Part shown: in pieces, positions 1 through 9,111 of the stretch
Layout: every line of letters starts with the position of its first letter
Numbering within the stretch: position 1 is the first letter of the stretch
Assembly: GCA_041672395.1 (NCBI GenBank)
Contig: JBAYZS010000007.1
Location: 1-64,000, forward strand
Source: UBA5287 sp041672395
GTDB lineage: Bacteria; Bacteroidota; Bacteroidia; Bacteroidales; Dysgonomonadaceae
Reading direction: 5' to 3'
Length of the DNA stretch: 64,000 nucleotides
Notes under the pieces: model-generated
Seen by the model: the letters and a program-made list of their open reading frames with translations, nothing else
The model's database searches: none
What the model was told of the DNA's origin: nothing
Made by a program: the position numbers and the translations under genes

Positions 1-37
1 TGCGTTTTACATAAAACAAATCATCTTCTTTTTTCAT
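1..37 (-). CDS. possible start of a gene cut by the window edge
   Basis: An ATG on the minus strand at 35-37 opens a frame (MKKEDDLFYVKR) that stays open to the window edge. It lies just beyond a strong terminator, where a new minus-strand gene could begin. Twelve codons are too few to name a family, and no clear promoter -7 box or ribosome binding site is visible, so this may be chance. Confidence 0.25.
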   Translation of the reverse strand, partial: MKKEDDLFYVKR

Positions 38-91
38 AAGTTCTTTTTTTATGTAACGGTATTTTAGGACGAGACATAAACAATAAAATAA

Positions 92-116
92 AAGTCCCGA
101 ATAATCTTCGGGACTT
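92..116. terminator. hairpin terminator after the isomerase gene
   Basis: A perfect 10-bp stem (AAGTCCCGAA at 92-101 pairing with TTCGGGACTT at 107-116) with a 5-base loop. T-runs flank it on both sides (TTTTTT after 116; TTTATTTTATTT on the minus strand), so it can work in both directions. It sits 30 bp past the stop of the minus-strand isomerase gene and ends the three-gene cluster that starts at 3426. Confidence 0.85.
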
Positions 117-146
117 TTTTATTAAAAGAACTTCAAAATAATCTTT

Positions 147-1046
147 TTATTTTGAGTAATCAGCTTTTACAAAAGGACTGTCAATAAGATAATCATAACT
201 CATTTTCACACTTTCAAGTGGAGTATAGTCATATCTTTCTACTTCAACAACCATATATTTCATACCGGCTGTTTCAGCATTTCTGAAAATCGCGTCAAAA
301 CCAACCATTCCACTCTGTCCTAGTTCCTTTTCATCTTTTATATGAAGAATTTCAAATCTTCCAGGATATTTTTTGAAATAATCAACCGGACTTTTGCCAC
401 CTCGCATTGTCCAATAAACATCCATTTCAAAGAAAACTTTTTTAGGATCTGTATTGGCAATCATGTAATCATACATTGTTTGTCCTTCAATTTCAGTGAA
501 TTCAAAATTATGATTATGATATCCGAAACGAATTCCAGCAGCATTACATTTTTCACCTATCTTATTAAAATAGTCACAATAAACCTTTAAGTCGGCCAAT
601 GTTTTTGGAGTTGGGATTGAAGCAACAACAATATATTTCATACCTGCAGCTTTATGAGCAGCAATTGCAGTATCCCACCATTTCCATAATTCGCCCCAAT
701 TTGTTTCTGCAACTTTTTCTGCAAGTGATCTACCTGTGTGAGAAGATAAAACTTGCATACCGGTAGCTTCTATTTCCTTTTTAAATTCTTTAGGAGTCAG
801 ACCATAAAATTTTCCATCACCGTAACCTGCAGCCTCAATTCCTTTATAACCGATATTCGCAACATTTTTAACTGTAGATTTAAAATCTGCTTTTATATCA
901 TCACGAACAGAGTATAATTGAATATAAACATTCTTTTTTACCTTAGCAGAATTTTCCTCATTGGTAATCTGACCATTGTTGCAACCTACCACTGTCATTA
1001 CACCAAAGACAAGTGCAATAAACATTAATATTGATTGTTTTTTCAT
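147..1046 (-). CDS. lipoprotein sugar isomerase/epimerase-like TIM barrel (candidate 3-keto-glycal hydratase)
   Basis: A 299-residue xylose-isomerase-like TIM-barrel protein with a lipoprotein signal peptide (cleavage before Cys22, context VVGC), so it acts on the periplasmic or outer-membrane side. The family signatures are YHNHNFEF in mid-protein, EMDVYW, LHIKDEK and a C-terminal VVEVERYD; these supply the Glu/Asp/His metal ligands typical of the fold. It is the last gene of a minus-strand cluster with a DUF1080 protein and a Tat-exported Gfo/Idh oxidoreductase. In the 3-keto-glycoside pathway described for Bacteroides, a protein of this fold hydrates the 3-keto-2-hydroxyglucal released by the DUF1080 lyase; that role is inferred here from context. 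A plain epimerase or isomerase of another keto sugar is the alternative. Confidence 0.8.
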   Translation of the reverse strand: MKKQSILMFIALVFGVMTVVGCNNGQITNEENSAKVKKNVYIQLYSVRDDIKADFKSTVKNVANIGYKGIEAAGYGDGKFYGLTPKEFKKEIEATGMQVLSSHTGRSLAEKVAETNWGELWKWWDTAIAAHKAAGMKYIVVASIPTPKTLADLKVYCDYFNKIGEKCNAAGIRFGYHNHNFEFTEIEGQTMYDYMIANTDPKKVFFEMDVYWTMRGGKSPVDYFKKYPGRFEILHIKDEKELGQSGMVGFDAIFRNAETAGMKYMVVEVERYDYTPLESVKMSYDYLIDSPFVKADYSK

Positions 1047-1060
1047 TTATTTAGTTACAA

Positions 1061-1093
1061 AAGAGGTATTACTCTAAACGAATAATACCTCTT
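1061..1093 (-). other. intercistronic hairpin between isomerase and DUF1080 genes
   Basis: A 10-bp perfect stem (AAGAGGTATT at 1061-1070, AATACCTCTT at 1084-1093) with a 13-base loop lies in the 56-bp gap between the two genes. The minus-strand side lacks a good T-run, so it is more likely a partial terminator or an mRNA-stabilising hairpin than a full stop. Confidence 0.45.
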
Positions 1094-1102
1094 ATTTTAT
1101 AA

Positions 1103-1879
1103 TTAATCTAATACTTTAATTTTGATATTTCTGAACCACACATCATTTCCATGATCTTGGAAACCAATGAAACCTTCGTGTGCATCACCACCAGTATTCA
1201 AGAAATTAGGCCAATCTTTAAATTTGCTGCCGGCAACCATGTTTTTCCAATCGTCAGTCCACAAATGATATTCAACAACGTTTTCACCATTTTGACTATG
1301 AACAACTGTACCTTGATAAACTAAAATACCACCGGTATTCCATTCACCTGCAGGTTTTGAGTTCTGAGGAACAGCAGGAACTAAATCATATAAAGAAGCC
1401 GATTGACGATTACCATTTTTACCCAATTTTGCATCCGGGTGTTTAACATTATCAAGAACTTGATATTCTGGAGAAGATTCATAGATAGGTTTACCTTCAA
1501 CTTCTTGAGCTAAGTAAAACACTCCACTGTTTCCACCTTCAGATACTTTCCATTCGAATGTTAACTCAAAATTCTTAAATTTGCGATCAAAAATAATGTC
1601 TCCACCATCTTTTGCGCCAGCTTCACCCATACCGGAACCATTAATTTTAATAGCACCGTCTTCAATGGTCCACGCTTTAGGAACATCTGTACGGTTATAA
1701 CCTCTCCAACCGGTAAAATCTTTACCATTAAACATTTCAATCCATTCTGATAATGTATCTGCAACTACTTCTGTTGAATCTGTTGCATTTTCTCCTTTAG
1801 CTTGTTTGTTAGAATTACAAGAAGCTAAAAAAAATGTGCTCATTGTTAAAATTCCAAATATTAAAATAACTTTTTTCAT
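1103..1879 (-). CDS. DUF1080 / 3-keto-disaccharide hydrolase (3-keto-glycoside lyase) lipoprotein
   Basis: A 258-residue lipoprotein (signal peptide ending LASC, Cys21) with one DUF1080 domain, a concanavalin-like jelly roll, from about residue 44 to the end. Visible family marks are LFNGKDFTGW-like FNGKDFTGWRG near residue 50, GGNSGVFYLAQ in the middle and GFIGFQDHG with WFRNIKIK at the C-terminus. Members of this family cleave glycosides already oxidised at C3, by hydrolysis or by 1,2-elimination. The neighbouring Gfo/Idh oxidoreductase could supply the 3-keto substrate and the downstream TIM barrel could process the product, so the three genes form one plausible pathway. The substrate cannot be read from the sequence. 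Confidence 0.85.
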   Translation of the reverse strand: MKKVILIFGILTMSTFFLASCNSNKQAKGENATDSTEVVADTLSEWIEMFNGKDFTGWRGYNRTDVPKAWTIEDGAIKINGSGMGEAGAKDGGDIIFDRKFKNFELTFEWKVSEGGNSGVFYLAQEVEGKPIYESSPEYQVLDNVKHPDAKLGKNGNRQSASLYDLVPAVPQNSKPAGEWNTGGILVYQGTVVHSQNGENVVEYHLWTDDWKNMVAGSKFKDWPNFLNTGGDAHEGFIGFQDHGNDVWFRNIKIKVLD

Positions 1880-1915
1880 ACTTTTATAAACTTATAATAT
1901 ATTAACGAAAACAAG

Positions 1916-1940
1916 AAGGGGAAGACATAATCTTCCCTTT
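1916..1940 (-). other. intercistronic hairpin after the Gfo/Idh gene
   Basis: AAGGGGAAGA (1916-1925) pairs with TCTTCCCTTT (1931-1940), including one G-T pair, around a 5-base loop. It lies in the 77-bp gap between the Gfo/Idh gene and the DUF1080 gene. No strong minus-strand T-run follows, so it may tune or stabilise the transcript rather than end it. Confidence 0.4.
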
Positions 1941-1956
1941 CCTGATTAATTATTTG

Positions 1957-3426
1957 TTAAGGCATTGGGGTTAATTTCCAACCCTCGCGATAATTATGTT
2001 TGATCATGCCCTGTGCAAATTCAATTGCATTAACAGGATCAGACCATTTCTTGTCAAAAGTAGGATGCCCGTCTGTGATTTTGAATCCATCCTGAATAAT
2101 TGCTCTAACTTTTGCATCGGCAGGGATATTAGTAAATTGCATGTTAGGACCATCCCATGCCAATACCTGGTTAAGACTCTGCAATCTTACAGCAGCCACA
2201 CCTAAAACAACCATTTCGTTGAAAGGACCTGCTTCTGAGAAAGGAGAAGCTGGAGCAACACGATTTGCAGGAGTTTCTTTACAAGCGCGAACCCAATCCA
2301 TTTCGTGCGATATAGTTATTTCGCGTTGTGTTTTTGGAGAATTGGGTTTTCTTCCGGAAACTAACCATGGATTAACTCCATAGCAACCACAAATCAAAGT
2401 GTCTTTTGTTCCGTGGAAAATTACACCACCACCTGAATCATTAAGATCTTTACCTTCAGGAACACCAGCAGGACGTGGAGGCAATAAACCACCATCATAC
2501 CAAACAACTTCTACTTCTGGCATTGCTACTTTTGGCATATTGTCACGTGCAGGGAATATATATTTAACAATCTGTGCTGATGGAGCGCAGTCTGTCAATA
2601 ACATTGTTGAACTTCCTTCAATTTTGGTTGGATAGCCTAGTTTCAGACCTTTGAAAACAGGATGAAGAATATGGCAAGCCATATCACCAAGTGCTCCTGT
2701 ACCAAAATCCCACCAGCCACGCCAGTTCCAAGGATGATAAATATTATTAAAAGGACGTTCGGGAGCCGGTCCTAAGAAAAGATCCCAATTTAAAGTGTTT
2801 GGAATTGGATCTGCAGTAGTAGGACGACTCAAACCTTGCGGCCAAATAGGTCTGTCGGTAAATGTTTCAACTTTTGTTACTTCGCCAATCTGACCATCCC
2901 AAATCCAATCGCATACTTGACGTACTCCGGCACCGGATGAACCCTGGTTACCCATTTGAGTAGCAACATTGTATTTTTTTGCCAGATTAGTTAACAAGCG
3001 TGATTCATAAATACTATGAGTTAAAGGTTTTTGAACATAAACATGTTTACCCATAGTCATAGCATCTGATGTGATCATTGCGTGTGTATGGTCAGCAGTA
3101 GCAACAACAACTGCATCAATGGATTTACCCAACTCATCATACATTTTACGATAATCGTAATACTTTTTTGCTTTTGGGAAATGTTTGAAAACGTGATCAC
3201 TGTATTTCCAATCTATGTCGGCTAGACCTACAATGTTCTGGCTTTCTAGATTTTTCAAATTAGCAAAACCCATACCTCCAATACCTACACCTGCAATATT
3301 TAATTTATCACTGGGTGCAGTATGTCCCATACTTTTACCTAATACCGATGAAGGTACTACGGTCAAACCGGCTGCAGCTAAGGCTCCGGTTCCTAAAAAT
3401 TGTCTTCTTGAAATTTTTGATGCCAT
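1957..3426 (-). CDS. Tat-exported Gfo/Idh/MocA-family oxidoreductase
   Basis: A 489-residue NAD(P)-dependent oxidoreductase of the glucose-fructose oxidoreductase/inositol dehydrogenase family. The N-terminus has a twin-arginine signal (SRRQFLG, residues 6-12) followed by an Ala-rich stretch, so it is exported folded with its cofactor bound. The Rossmann motif GVGIGGMG is at 46-53 and the usual EKP motif is VQKP at 131-134. The C-terminal half has the GDMACHILHP segment common in exported Bacteroidota and Planctomycete members. As first gene of the cluster with DUF1080 and a TIM-barrel protein, it is a good candidate for the glycoside 3-dehydrogenase step. GH109-type glycosidase activity, which uses the same fold, is an alternative. 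Confidence 0.85.
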   Translation of the reverse strand: MASKISRRQFLGTGALAAAGLTVVPSSVLGKSMGHTAPSDKLNIAGVGIGGMGFANLKNLESQNIVGLADIDWKYSDHVFKHFPKAKKYYDYRKMYDELGKSIDAVVVATADHTHAMITSDAMTMGKHVYVQKPLTHSIYESRLLTNLAKKYNVATQMGNQGSSGAGVRQVCDWIWDGQIGEVTKVETFTDRPIWPQGLSRPTTADPIPNTLNWDLFLGPAPERPFNNIYHPWNWRGWWDFGTGALGDMACHILHPVFKGLKLGYPTKIEGSSTMLLTDCAPSAQIVKYIFPARDNMPKVAMPEVEVVWYDGGLLPPRPAGVPEGKDLNDSGGGVIFHGTKDTLICGCYGVNPWLVSGRKPNSPKTQREITISHEMDWVRACKETPANRVAPASPFSEAGPFNEMVVLGVAAVRLQSLNQVLAWDGPNMQFTNIPADAKVRAIIQDGFKITDGHPTFDKKWSDPVNAIEFAQGMIKHNYREGWKLTPMP

Positions 3427-3698
3427 AAATATAAATTACTAAGATTAATACTTATAAATAGTTTTCATTTAAAAATAGAGATTTTTTAGTATATTCTTTA
3501 AACTGTTATTTCATCTTTTTGATTAACTGTTTTCAAAATCGATTTAATTTCTATGAAGTGCAAATGTATCTATTTTTTGTTTAAAAACAATAACAAATGT
3601 TCTTAAATAGTTCGTTTTCCAATTAAATCTCTCAATTAACAAACATTTGAAAAAACATATTAATCATGAATATATATAGTATAATAACTTAAAGTCGA
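3427..3698. other. intergenic region with the promoter of the Gfo/Idh cluster
   Basis: This 272-bp AT-rich gap separates the mannosidase operon from the Gfo/Idh cluster. I see no gene in it. It holds a minus-strand promoter-like pair near 3561-3591, which would give a leader of about 125 bases. No clear terminator for the peptidase gene is visible. Confidence 0.6.
3561..3591 (-). promoter_or_regulatory. Bacteroidota-type promoter for the Gfo/Idh-DUF1080-isomerase cluster
   Basis: Read on the minus strand: ATTG (-33 region, 3588-3591), a 19-bp spacer, then TACATTTG (-7 box, 3561-3568), matching the TTTG-N19-TAnnTTTG pattern except for one -33 base. Confidence 0.5.
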
Positions 3699-4484
3699 TT
3701 ACGACTTCTTATTACTAGTCAAAAATGCTTGATACTCATTCCACAAACCATCTATACTGTATTTTGTACCAAGTACATGTTTTATTGCCCCATCAAAACT
3801 CCAGGGAATTACTTCGAGGGTTGATTTATTGAATTTTCTTAAGAAATCAGCATCTTTTGTAGTAAGCCATTGGAGAAAAAAACCGGTTGTTTGATAACCA
3901 TCCATCCAATTACCACCGGGTTTACGATTTGTTGCAGGAAACCCACCATTATGAGCTCTTACAGCATCTGCCATTCCTTCAATAAATGCCCAAAAAGTTT
4001 TGTTAGAACCGTAATCACCAATCCCTTGAGGTTCCAGCTGGTAGCCATGTGTAAGTTCGTGAAGCAGAACCCCGCGTGTTTCAAACAACACCTTATCATC
4101 TCCGCCGCCTTGTTCAGATTTTTCAACCCATCTTGAACTGTAAAAGATGCTGATTTCGGGTACTCCTCCTCCTTTAGCGGAAATACCGTCAACGTCTTCA
4201 ATAGTATAATTGATTTTCTGAATATTTGGTATGGAATCTGCTGAACTCCAATATAGTGTTTGAACTACTTCTGAAATATTCTTTTTGATATATACATCAG
4301 GATTAGGAATAATTCGATTATAGATTTCCCAACCAGTTGTACCCCCTGCTTTATTTACAAAATTGACTTGAGGATGGTTAAATTTATTCCATGCTGATTT
4401 TTTTGTGCCGGAAACGACATCACTTTTTAAACCACAAGAAGTGAGTAATAATGCAGTAAGTGCAAATAAAATAATTTTCTTCAT
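3699..4484 (-). CDS. basic secretory protein family zinc peptidase-like lipoprotein
   Basis: A 261-residue lipoprotein (LLTSC, Cys17) of the basic secretory protein family (PF04450-like). The zinc-peptidase motif HELTH is at 142-146, followed by GYQLEP and then FIEGMADAVR, whose Glu170 is the likely third metal ligand. A Trp/Gly-rich C-terminal stretch with GYQTTGFFLQWL is also typical. It is the third gene of an operon with two GH92 mannosidases (10-bp gap to the preceding stop), so it may trim glycoproteins or peptides exposed during N-glycan use. That role is inferred from context. Confidence 0.8.
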   Translation of the reverse strand: MKKIILFALTALLLTSCGLKSDVVSGTKKSAWNKFNHPQVNFVNKAGGTTGWEIYNRIIPNPDVYIKKNISEVVQTLYWSSADSIPNIQKINYTIEDVDGISAKGGGVPEISIFYSSRWVEKSEQGGGDDKVLFETRGVLLHELTHGYQLEPQGIGDYGSNKTFWAFIEGMADAVRAHNGGFPATNRKPGGNWMDGYQTTGFFLQWLTTKDADFLRKFNKSTLEVIPWSFDGAIKHVLGTKYSIDGLWNEYQAFLTSNKKS

Positions 4485-4494
4485 TTTTAGATGT

Positions 4495-6831
4495 TTAAAG
4501 TTTTGAAAAGGAATATGGTTTCTCGTATGCCGACGATTTCTTGTTGGGCTTACTGCTCATCTCAAAAATAAGCTCGCTGCCATTAACAATGTCAGCATGT
4601 GTAATATATGTTTTGTTGTATTGTTTACCGTTTAGCTTTATTGATTTTACATATATATTCTTATCGGAAAGATTAGTAGCTGTCACTGTAAAAGTTTTAC
4701 CATTTTCTAATTGAACAACTGCACGTTTAGCATTTGGAGATCCTATAACGTACTGATCACTTCCGGGACAAACTGGATAAAATCCTAGTGAAGAAAAAAT
4801 GTACCAGGCCGACATCTGACCGCAATCATCATTACCGGAAAGTCCATCAATCTTGTTCTGATACATTCTATCCATAATTTCATGTAAGCGACATTCGGTT
4901 TTCCAAGGTTCATTGGTCCATTTATAAAGATAGGCGACATGGTGACTGGGTTCATTTCCATGTACATAATTGCCCATCAATCCTTCTTCGTTAATATCTT
5001 CTGTATTTTCAAAATATTTGGCCGGAAGTTCCATCGTAAACAATGAATCTAATCTACTTACAAACTGCTTTTCACCACCCATTTCTGTAATCAAACCGTT
5101 CACATCATGGGGGACAAAAAATGAATAATTCCAGGAATTTCCTTCAATAAAACCTTGACCGTGTGTATCTAAAAGATCAAAGTCTTTTTTAAATGAACCG
5201 TCTTCTAACTTTGGACGTGAAAAACCTATTGTACGATCAAATACATTTTGATAATTCATTGCTCGTCTGGCAAATTCATTTTCTACAGAAGCATTGTTCA
5301 AACGCTTGGCCAATTGCTGTATAGTCCAGTCGTCATAACTATATTCCAATGTTATAGAAGCAGCAGACCCATTCCTTTTCAATGGAACATAACCATATTT
5401 TTTATATTCTCCTATCCCGTCATAATAATCAACATTAGCACTTTTCACACATGCTTCAAGGGCTAAATTCTTATCAATATCAAGTCCTTTTGCTATTGCA
5501 TCAGACACTACTGAAACTGAGTGATAACCAATCATGCACCAGTTTTCGTTGCCCATATGGGACCATACTGGTAAAGCATGATGAACGCTTTGACGATAGT
5601 GATTGAGCATTGAATTCACAAATTGGGTACTCCGAGATGGCTTGATGACATTCATCAATGGATGTTGTGCTCTAAATGTGTCCCATACAGAAAAAACGGT
5701 GTAGTTGACCTGACCTTTTTCTGCTTGATGAATCGAATGGTCAATTCCGCGGTATCTTCCATCAACATCTTGATATACTGAAGGATTAATTAATGTATGA
5801 TATAATGCGGTATAAAACACAAACTTAGTATCTTCTTCTGCTTCAAATTCAATACAACTTAATTCTTTCTCCCACTTATTTTGTGTTTGTTGCTTAATTT
5901 GATCAAACGTTTTGCCTTCTGTTTCACTCACCAAATTCTTCATTGCCCCCAGACAGTCAACCGGCGACAAAGCTACTTTAATTTCCAGGGGTTGCCCATC
6001 TGAGAAATCAAAATCGAAGTAGGCCGTTAGATTTTTTCCGAACATCTCAGGGAAATTCTTCGTCATATCAAATTTTCTCCAGAACCCGTTATAAGCTACT
6101 TTTTCCTTATTTTGACATCCATAATTTTTGATCGGTTTAGAGAATTTCACAGCAAAATGGGTGTAATTCATACGCGACCAGCCTTTTGTGATGCGATAAC
6201 CGGTAAGCGTGTACTCGTCTTCCACCCTAAGATTAGCCATCAATACTTTGCCATCATAATTATAAATTCCATAATTCAAATCTAATATGACATGACCGGT
6301 ATCTGTTCCTTTGGGGAAGGTATAACGATGAATACCAACTCTTTCAGAAGCGGTCATTTCTGCAAGTATATCATAATCTTCTAACTCTACGGAATAATAA
6401 CCGGCTTCTGCATGTTCTTTATCGTGACTAAAACGCGAACGATAACCGCTTTCGGGATTTTCTTCTGTTCCTGAATCAAGCTTCAACTCACCTGTTGTTG
6501 GCATAATCAAAATGTCGCCCAAATCAGAATGACCCGTACCATTAAAATGGGTATGACTGAACCCTACAATAGTGGCGTCATCATATTGATAGCCTGCACA
6601 ATACTGATATGCATCTGCTTGGTAAACACCGTTGATATTATGAGGAATCTCTTCTGTATCTGGACTCAATTGAACCAGTCCAAAGGGTGCACAAGCTCCG
6701 GGAAATGTATGTCCCATGCTTCGGGTTCCTACCATTGGATTGACGTACTGAATAAACTTTGTCTGTGCGCTTACAGTTGCCATTGCTGATACTAATAATA
6801 TAAACAGTGTTGTATATAGATTTTTTCTCAT
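4495..6831 (-). CDS. GH92 family alpha-mannosidase
   Basis: A secreted calcium-dependent exo-alpha-mannosidase of family GH92, 778 residues from the chosen start. The longer frame (to 6897) begins at a GTG inside the previous gene; the ATG at 6831 starts directly before a Sec signal peptide (MRKNLYTTLFILL, cleavage near SAQ) and lies 19 bp after the upstream stop. Family marks: YVNPMVGT at the mature N-terminus, HFNGTGHSDLGD, the putative catalytic acid in GNEPSHH (about Glu627), GNDDCGQMSAWY (Asp668/669, base region) and GFYPVCPGSDQY. The HGNEP form fits typical alpha-1,2-mannosidases, but linkage specificity is not certain. It is the second gene of the operon. Confidence 0.93.
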   Translation of the reverse strand: MRKNLYTTLFILLVSAMATVSAQTKFIQYVNPMVGTRSMGHTFPGACAPFGLVQLSPDTEEIPHNINGVYQADAYQYCAGYQYDDATIVGFSHTHFNGTGHSDLGDILIMPTTGELKLDSGTEENPESGYRSRFSHDKEHAEAGYYSVELEDYDILAEMTASERVGIHRYTFPKGTDTGHVILDLNYGIYNYDGKVLMANLRVEDEYTLTGYRITKGWSRMNYTHFAVKFSKPIKNYGCQNKEKVAYNGFWRKFDMTKNFPEMFGKNLTAYFDFDFSDGQPLEIKVALSPVDCLGAMKNLVSETEGKTFDQIKQQTQNKWEKELSCIEFEAEEDTKFVFYTALYHTLINPSVYQDVDGRYRGIDHSIHQAEKGQVNYTVFSVWDTFRAQHPLMNVIKPSRSTQFVNSMLNHYRQSVHHALPVWSHMGNENWCMIGYHSVSVVSDAIAKGLDIDKNLALEACVKSANVDYYDGIGEYKKYGYVPLKRNGSAASITLEYSYDDWTIQQLAKRLNNASVENEFARRAMNYQNVFDRTIGFSRPKLEDGSFKKDFDLLDTHGQGFIEGNSWNYSFFVPHDVNGLITEMGGEKQFVSRLDSLFTMELPAKYFENTEDINEEGLMGNYVHGNEPSHHVAYLYKWTNEPWKTECRLHEIMDRMYQNKIDGLSGNDDCGQMSAWYIFSSLGFYPVCPGSDQYVIGSPNAKRAVVQLENGKTFTVTATNLSDKNIYVKSIKLNGKQYNKTYITHADIVNGSELIFEMSSKPNKKSSAYEKPYSFSKL

Positions 6832-6850
6832 GAATATTTTAAACGTATTT

Positions 6851-9088
6851 TTATTTTGATACTTTACTCTCTGATGGTGGTGCATCTTCTGGAGCACTTC
6901 CCCATTGAGTATTGGCCTTGTTGCCCATAGTTAACTCTAATATGCCGCCACGACTGATATCGTCGTGATTGAACCATGGCTTATTCCATACTTTCCCATT
7001 CAGTTTGGCGGATTGGATATACTTGTTTTCTTCGCTGAAATTCTTCGCAATCACTTTGAAGGTTTTGCCATTGCCGAGCTGCAACGTTATTTCACTAAAA
7101 AATGGTGAACCTATATTGTAGGTGGGACTTCCAGGGGTGACTGGATAGAATCCCATTTGGGAAAATACTACGAATGCTGACATGCCGCCTCCATCTTCGT
7201 CGCCGGGAACGCCCATCAAATCATTCCTAAACCATTCATCTATTAATTTATGAATTCGTTTCTGGGTTTTCCAGGGTTGACCTGCATAATTATATAAATA
7301 GGGTATATGAAGAGAGGGCTCATTTGCCATGGAAAATTGTCCTACATTTCCTGTATGGTCGGGAAGCTTGCCAAAAAAATCATACTTACTCCGACCAAGT
7401 GATTCACGGAAGGTCTGATCCAAATTATTTACAAATCCTTCGCGTCCTCCCATCAAAGAAATTAAATCCGCAACATTATGCTGAACATCCCAACGATAAA
7501 CCCAACCGTTGTTTTCTCCATAATACTCACGAGCTCCCATCCCGCCGGGAAAGCTATAATCAAACGGTTCTATAAACTTTCCGTTCTCATCCTTTGGATG
7601 GAAAAATCCTGTTTCTTTATTATAGAGATTCCGGTAGTTGAAAGATTTATTTAAAAAATAATTGTAATCTTCTGTATATCCTAACTCTTTGGCTATTTGT
7701 GCAAGACACCATTCGTCATAAGATGTGCCTAACGTAACAGCTACGGGTTGACGCTTTTCAAATCCATGAACTTCTGGAATGGTTTCTGATTCACCTTCTT
7801 TTAATGCGGGAACATATCCTTTTTCATGATAAAATGCATCTAATTCACCGGATGGGGCGGACGACCATGGTGCCAATGTTTTCTCCATTATAGCATTTTT
7901 GGTCGCGGGATATATTTTTTTGAGGTCGATATTTTTTACGCCTTTTCTATATGCATCTATTACTGTGGCTATTCCATGATTGGAATTCATACGCCTACTG
8001 TCACCGGTGATTTCCGGGAATGTTGGCCACCAAAAATTGGACATTTGTTCCGACATGCGCAAAAATGAATTGATAATTTCACTTTCCATCTCTGGCTCAA
8101 TCAATACTCTCAGTGGGTGTGTGGCTCGATAGGTGTCCCAAATCCAGTCGTCGGTATAAAACGGTATACCATTGTCTTCATGGATCTTACCGTCAAATGC
8201 ACTGAAATATCGGTCATCTTCCGAAATGCATACCGGTCGCTCAAATGTTCTGTATAACGAGGTATAAAAAACTACTTTATCTTCTTCAGAGCCTCCTTTA
8301 ATCTGTATCTTACCTAATGCTTTGTTCCAAATATCCTTACCCTTTTCTGCTACCTCCTTTATATTAAAATCTGGAATTTCTCCATATAAATTCTTCTTTG
8401 CTTGTGCTGCGTCGATAAAAGAAATACCATATCTAAGTTTAATCGTTTTTGTATTTGATGGATATTTCAGGACTACATGCATATTATTGCCATTAACATT
8501 CTCTGTTTTAGCATTCTGAGGCATCAATTCTGGCTCAAGATATAAAAACACTTTGGTATTATTATTCAACTGTTGAAAACCTGACACTGATTTTCCATCC
8601 CACTCTAATTTTCCTCTTCGTGAATTAAGTATCAAATAAACGGGGTCGTTACGGTCGAATGTCAATTCGTAGATTCCGGATTGATGGGATAAGGCGTAAT
8701 TGACACTTATCTGCTGCTCGTCAAGATAAACGGAATATTCATATGGCTTGATCTTTTCTTGATCATAACTGTACGAAATAACGGGCCTAATATCGTTTTC
8801 GTTTCCTTGAAAGGGACTCAAATTGAAGGCGGAACTGCCACGGTGACTGGTAACTACTAACGATAAACCATTCAACAAATCCGAGGTATAATCACCTCTT
8901 TCAGGATAAACCCTTAACATACTGTTGGGTAAGTGCACAGTAGGATAGGTAGGTACCAAAAGATGACTAATGTTTCCCATAAAAGGATTCACATATTCTA
9001 CCGGTGCTTTTGCTACTTTTTGTTGAGAATAGATTGCATTTGATGCAATCAAAAGCATAGAAATCAGAAATAAACAGGTTCGTTTCAT
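6851..9088 (-). CDS. GH92 family glycosidase, divergent paralogue
   Basis: A second GH92 enzyme, 745 residues, first gene of the mannosidase operon. The ATG at 9088 is preferred over a GTG at 9112 because it begins a clean Sec signal (MKRTCLFLISMLL, cleavage near IYSQ) and a -7 promoter box overlaps the GTG. It has VEYVNPFMG, WDTYRATHPL, SYDEWCLAQIAKELG, ANEPSLHIPYLY (putative acid Glu590), GDEDGGGMSAF (Asp630/Asp632) and MGFYPVTPGSP. Compared with its neighbour, HGNEP is replaced by MANEP and GHSDLGD is missing or altered, so its linkage or substrate probably differs. Together the two could remove different mannose linkages from the same glycan. Confidence 0.9.
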   Translation of the reverse strand: MKRTCLFLISMLLIASNAIYSQQKVAKAPVEYVNPFMGNISHLLVPTYPTVHLPNSMLRVYPERGDYTSDLLNGLSLVVTSHRGSSAFNLSPFQGNENDIRPVISYSYDQEKIKPYEYSVYLDEQQISVNYALSHQSGIYELTFDRNDPVYLILNSRRGKLEWDGKSVSGFQQLNNNTKVFLYLEPELMPQNAKTENVNGNNMHVVLKYPSNTKTIKLRYGISFIDAAQAKKNLYGEIPDFNIKEVAEKGKDIWNKALGKIQIKGGSEEDKVVFYTSLYRTFERPVCISEDDRYFSAFDGKIHEDNGIPFYTDDWIWDTYRATHPLRVLIEPEMESEIINSFLRMSEQMSNFWWPTFPEITGDSRRMNSNHGIATVIDAYRKGVKNIDLKKIYPATKNAIMEKTLAPWSSAPSGELDAFYHEKGYVPALKEGESETIPEVHGFEKRQPVAVTLGTSYDEWCLAQIAKELGYTEDYNYFLNKSFNYRNLYNKETGFFHPKDENGKFIEPFDYSFPGGMGAREYYGENNGWVYRWDVQHNVADLISLMGGREGFVNNLDQTFRESLGRSKYDFFGKLPDHTGNVGQFSMANEPSLHIPYLYNYAGQPWKTQKRIHKLIDEWFRNDLMGVPGDEDGGGMSAFVVFSQMGFYPVTPGSPTYNIGSPFFSEITLQLGNGKTFKVIAKNFSEENKYIQSAKLNGKVWNKPWFNHDDISRGGILELTMGNKANTQWGSAPEDAPPSESKVSK

Positions 9089-9111
9089 AAATTTATAGCT
9101 CGAATGACTCA

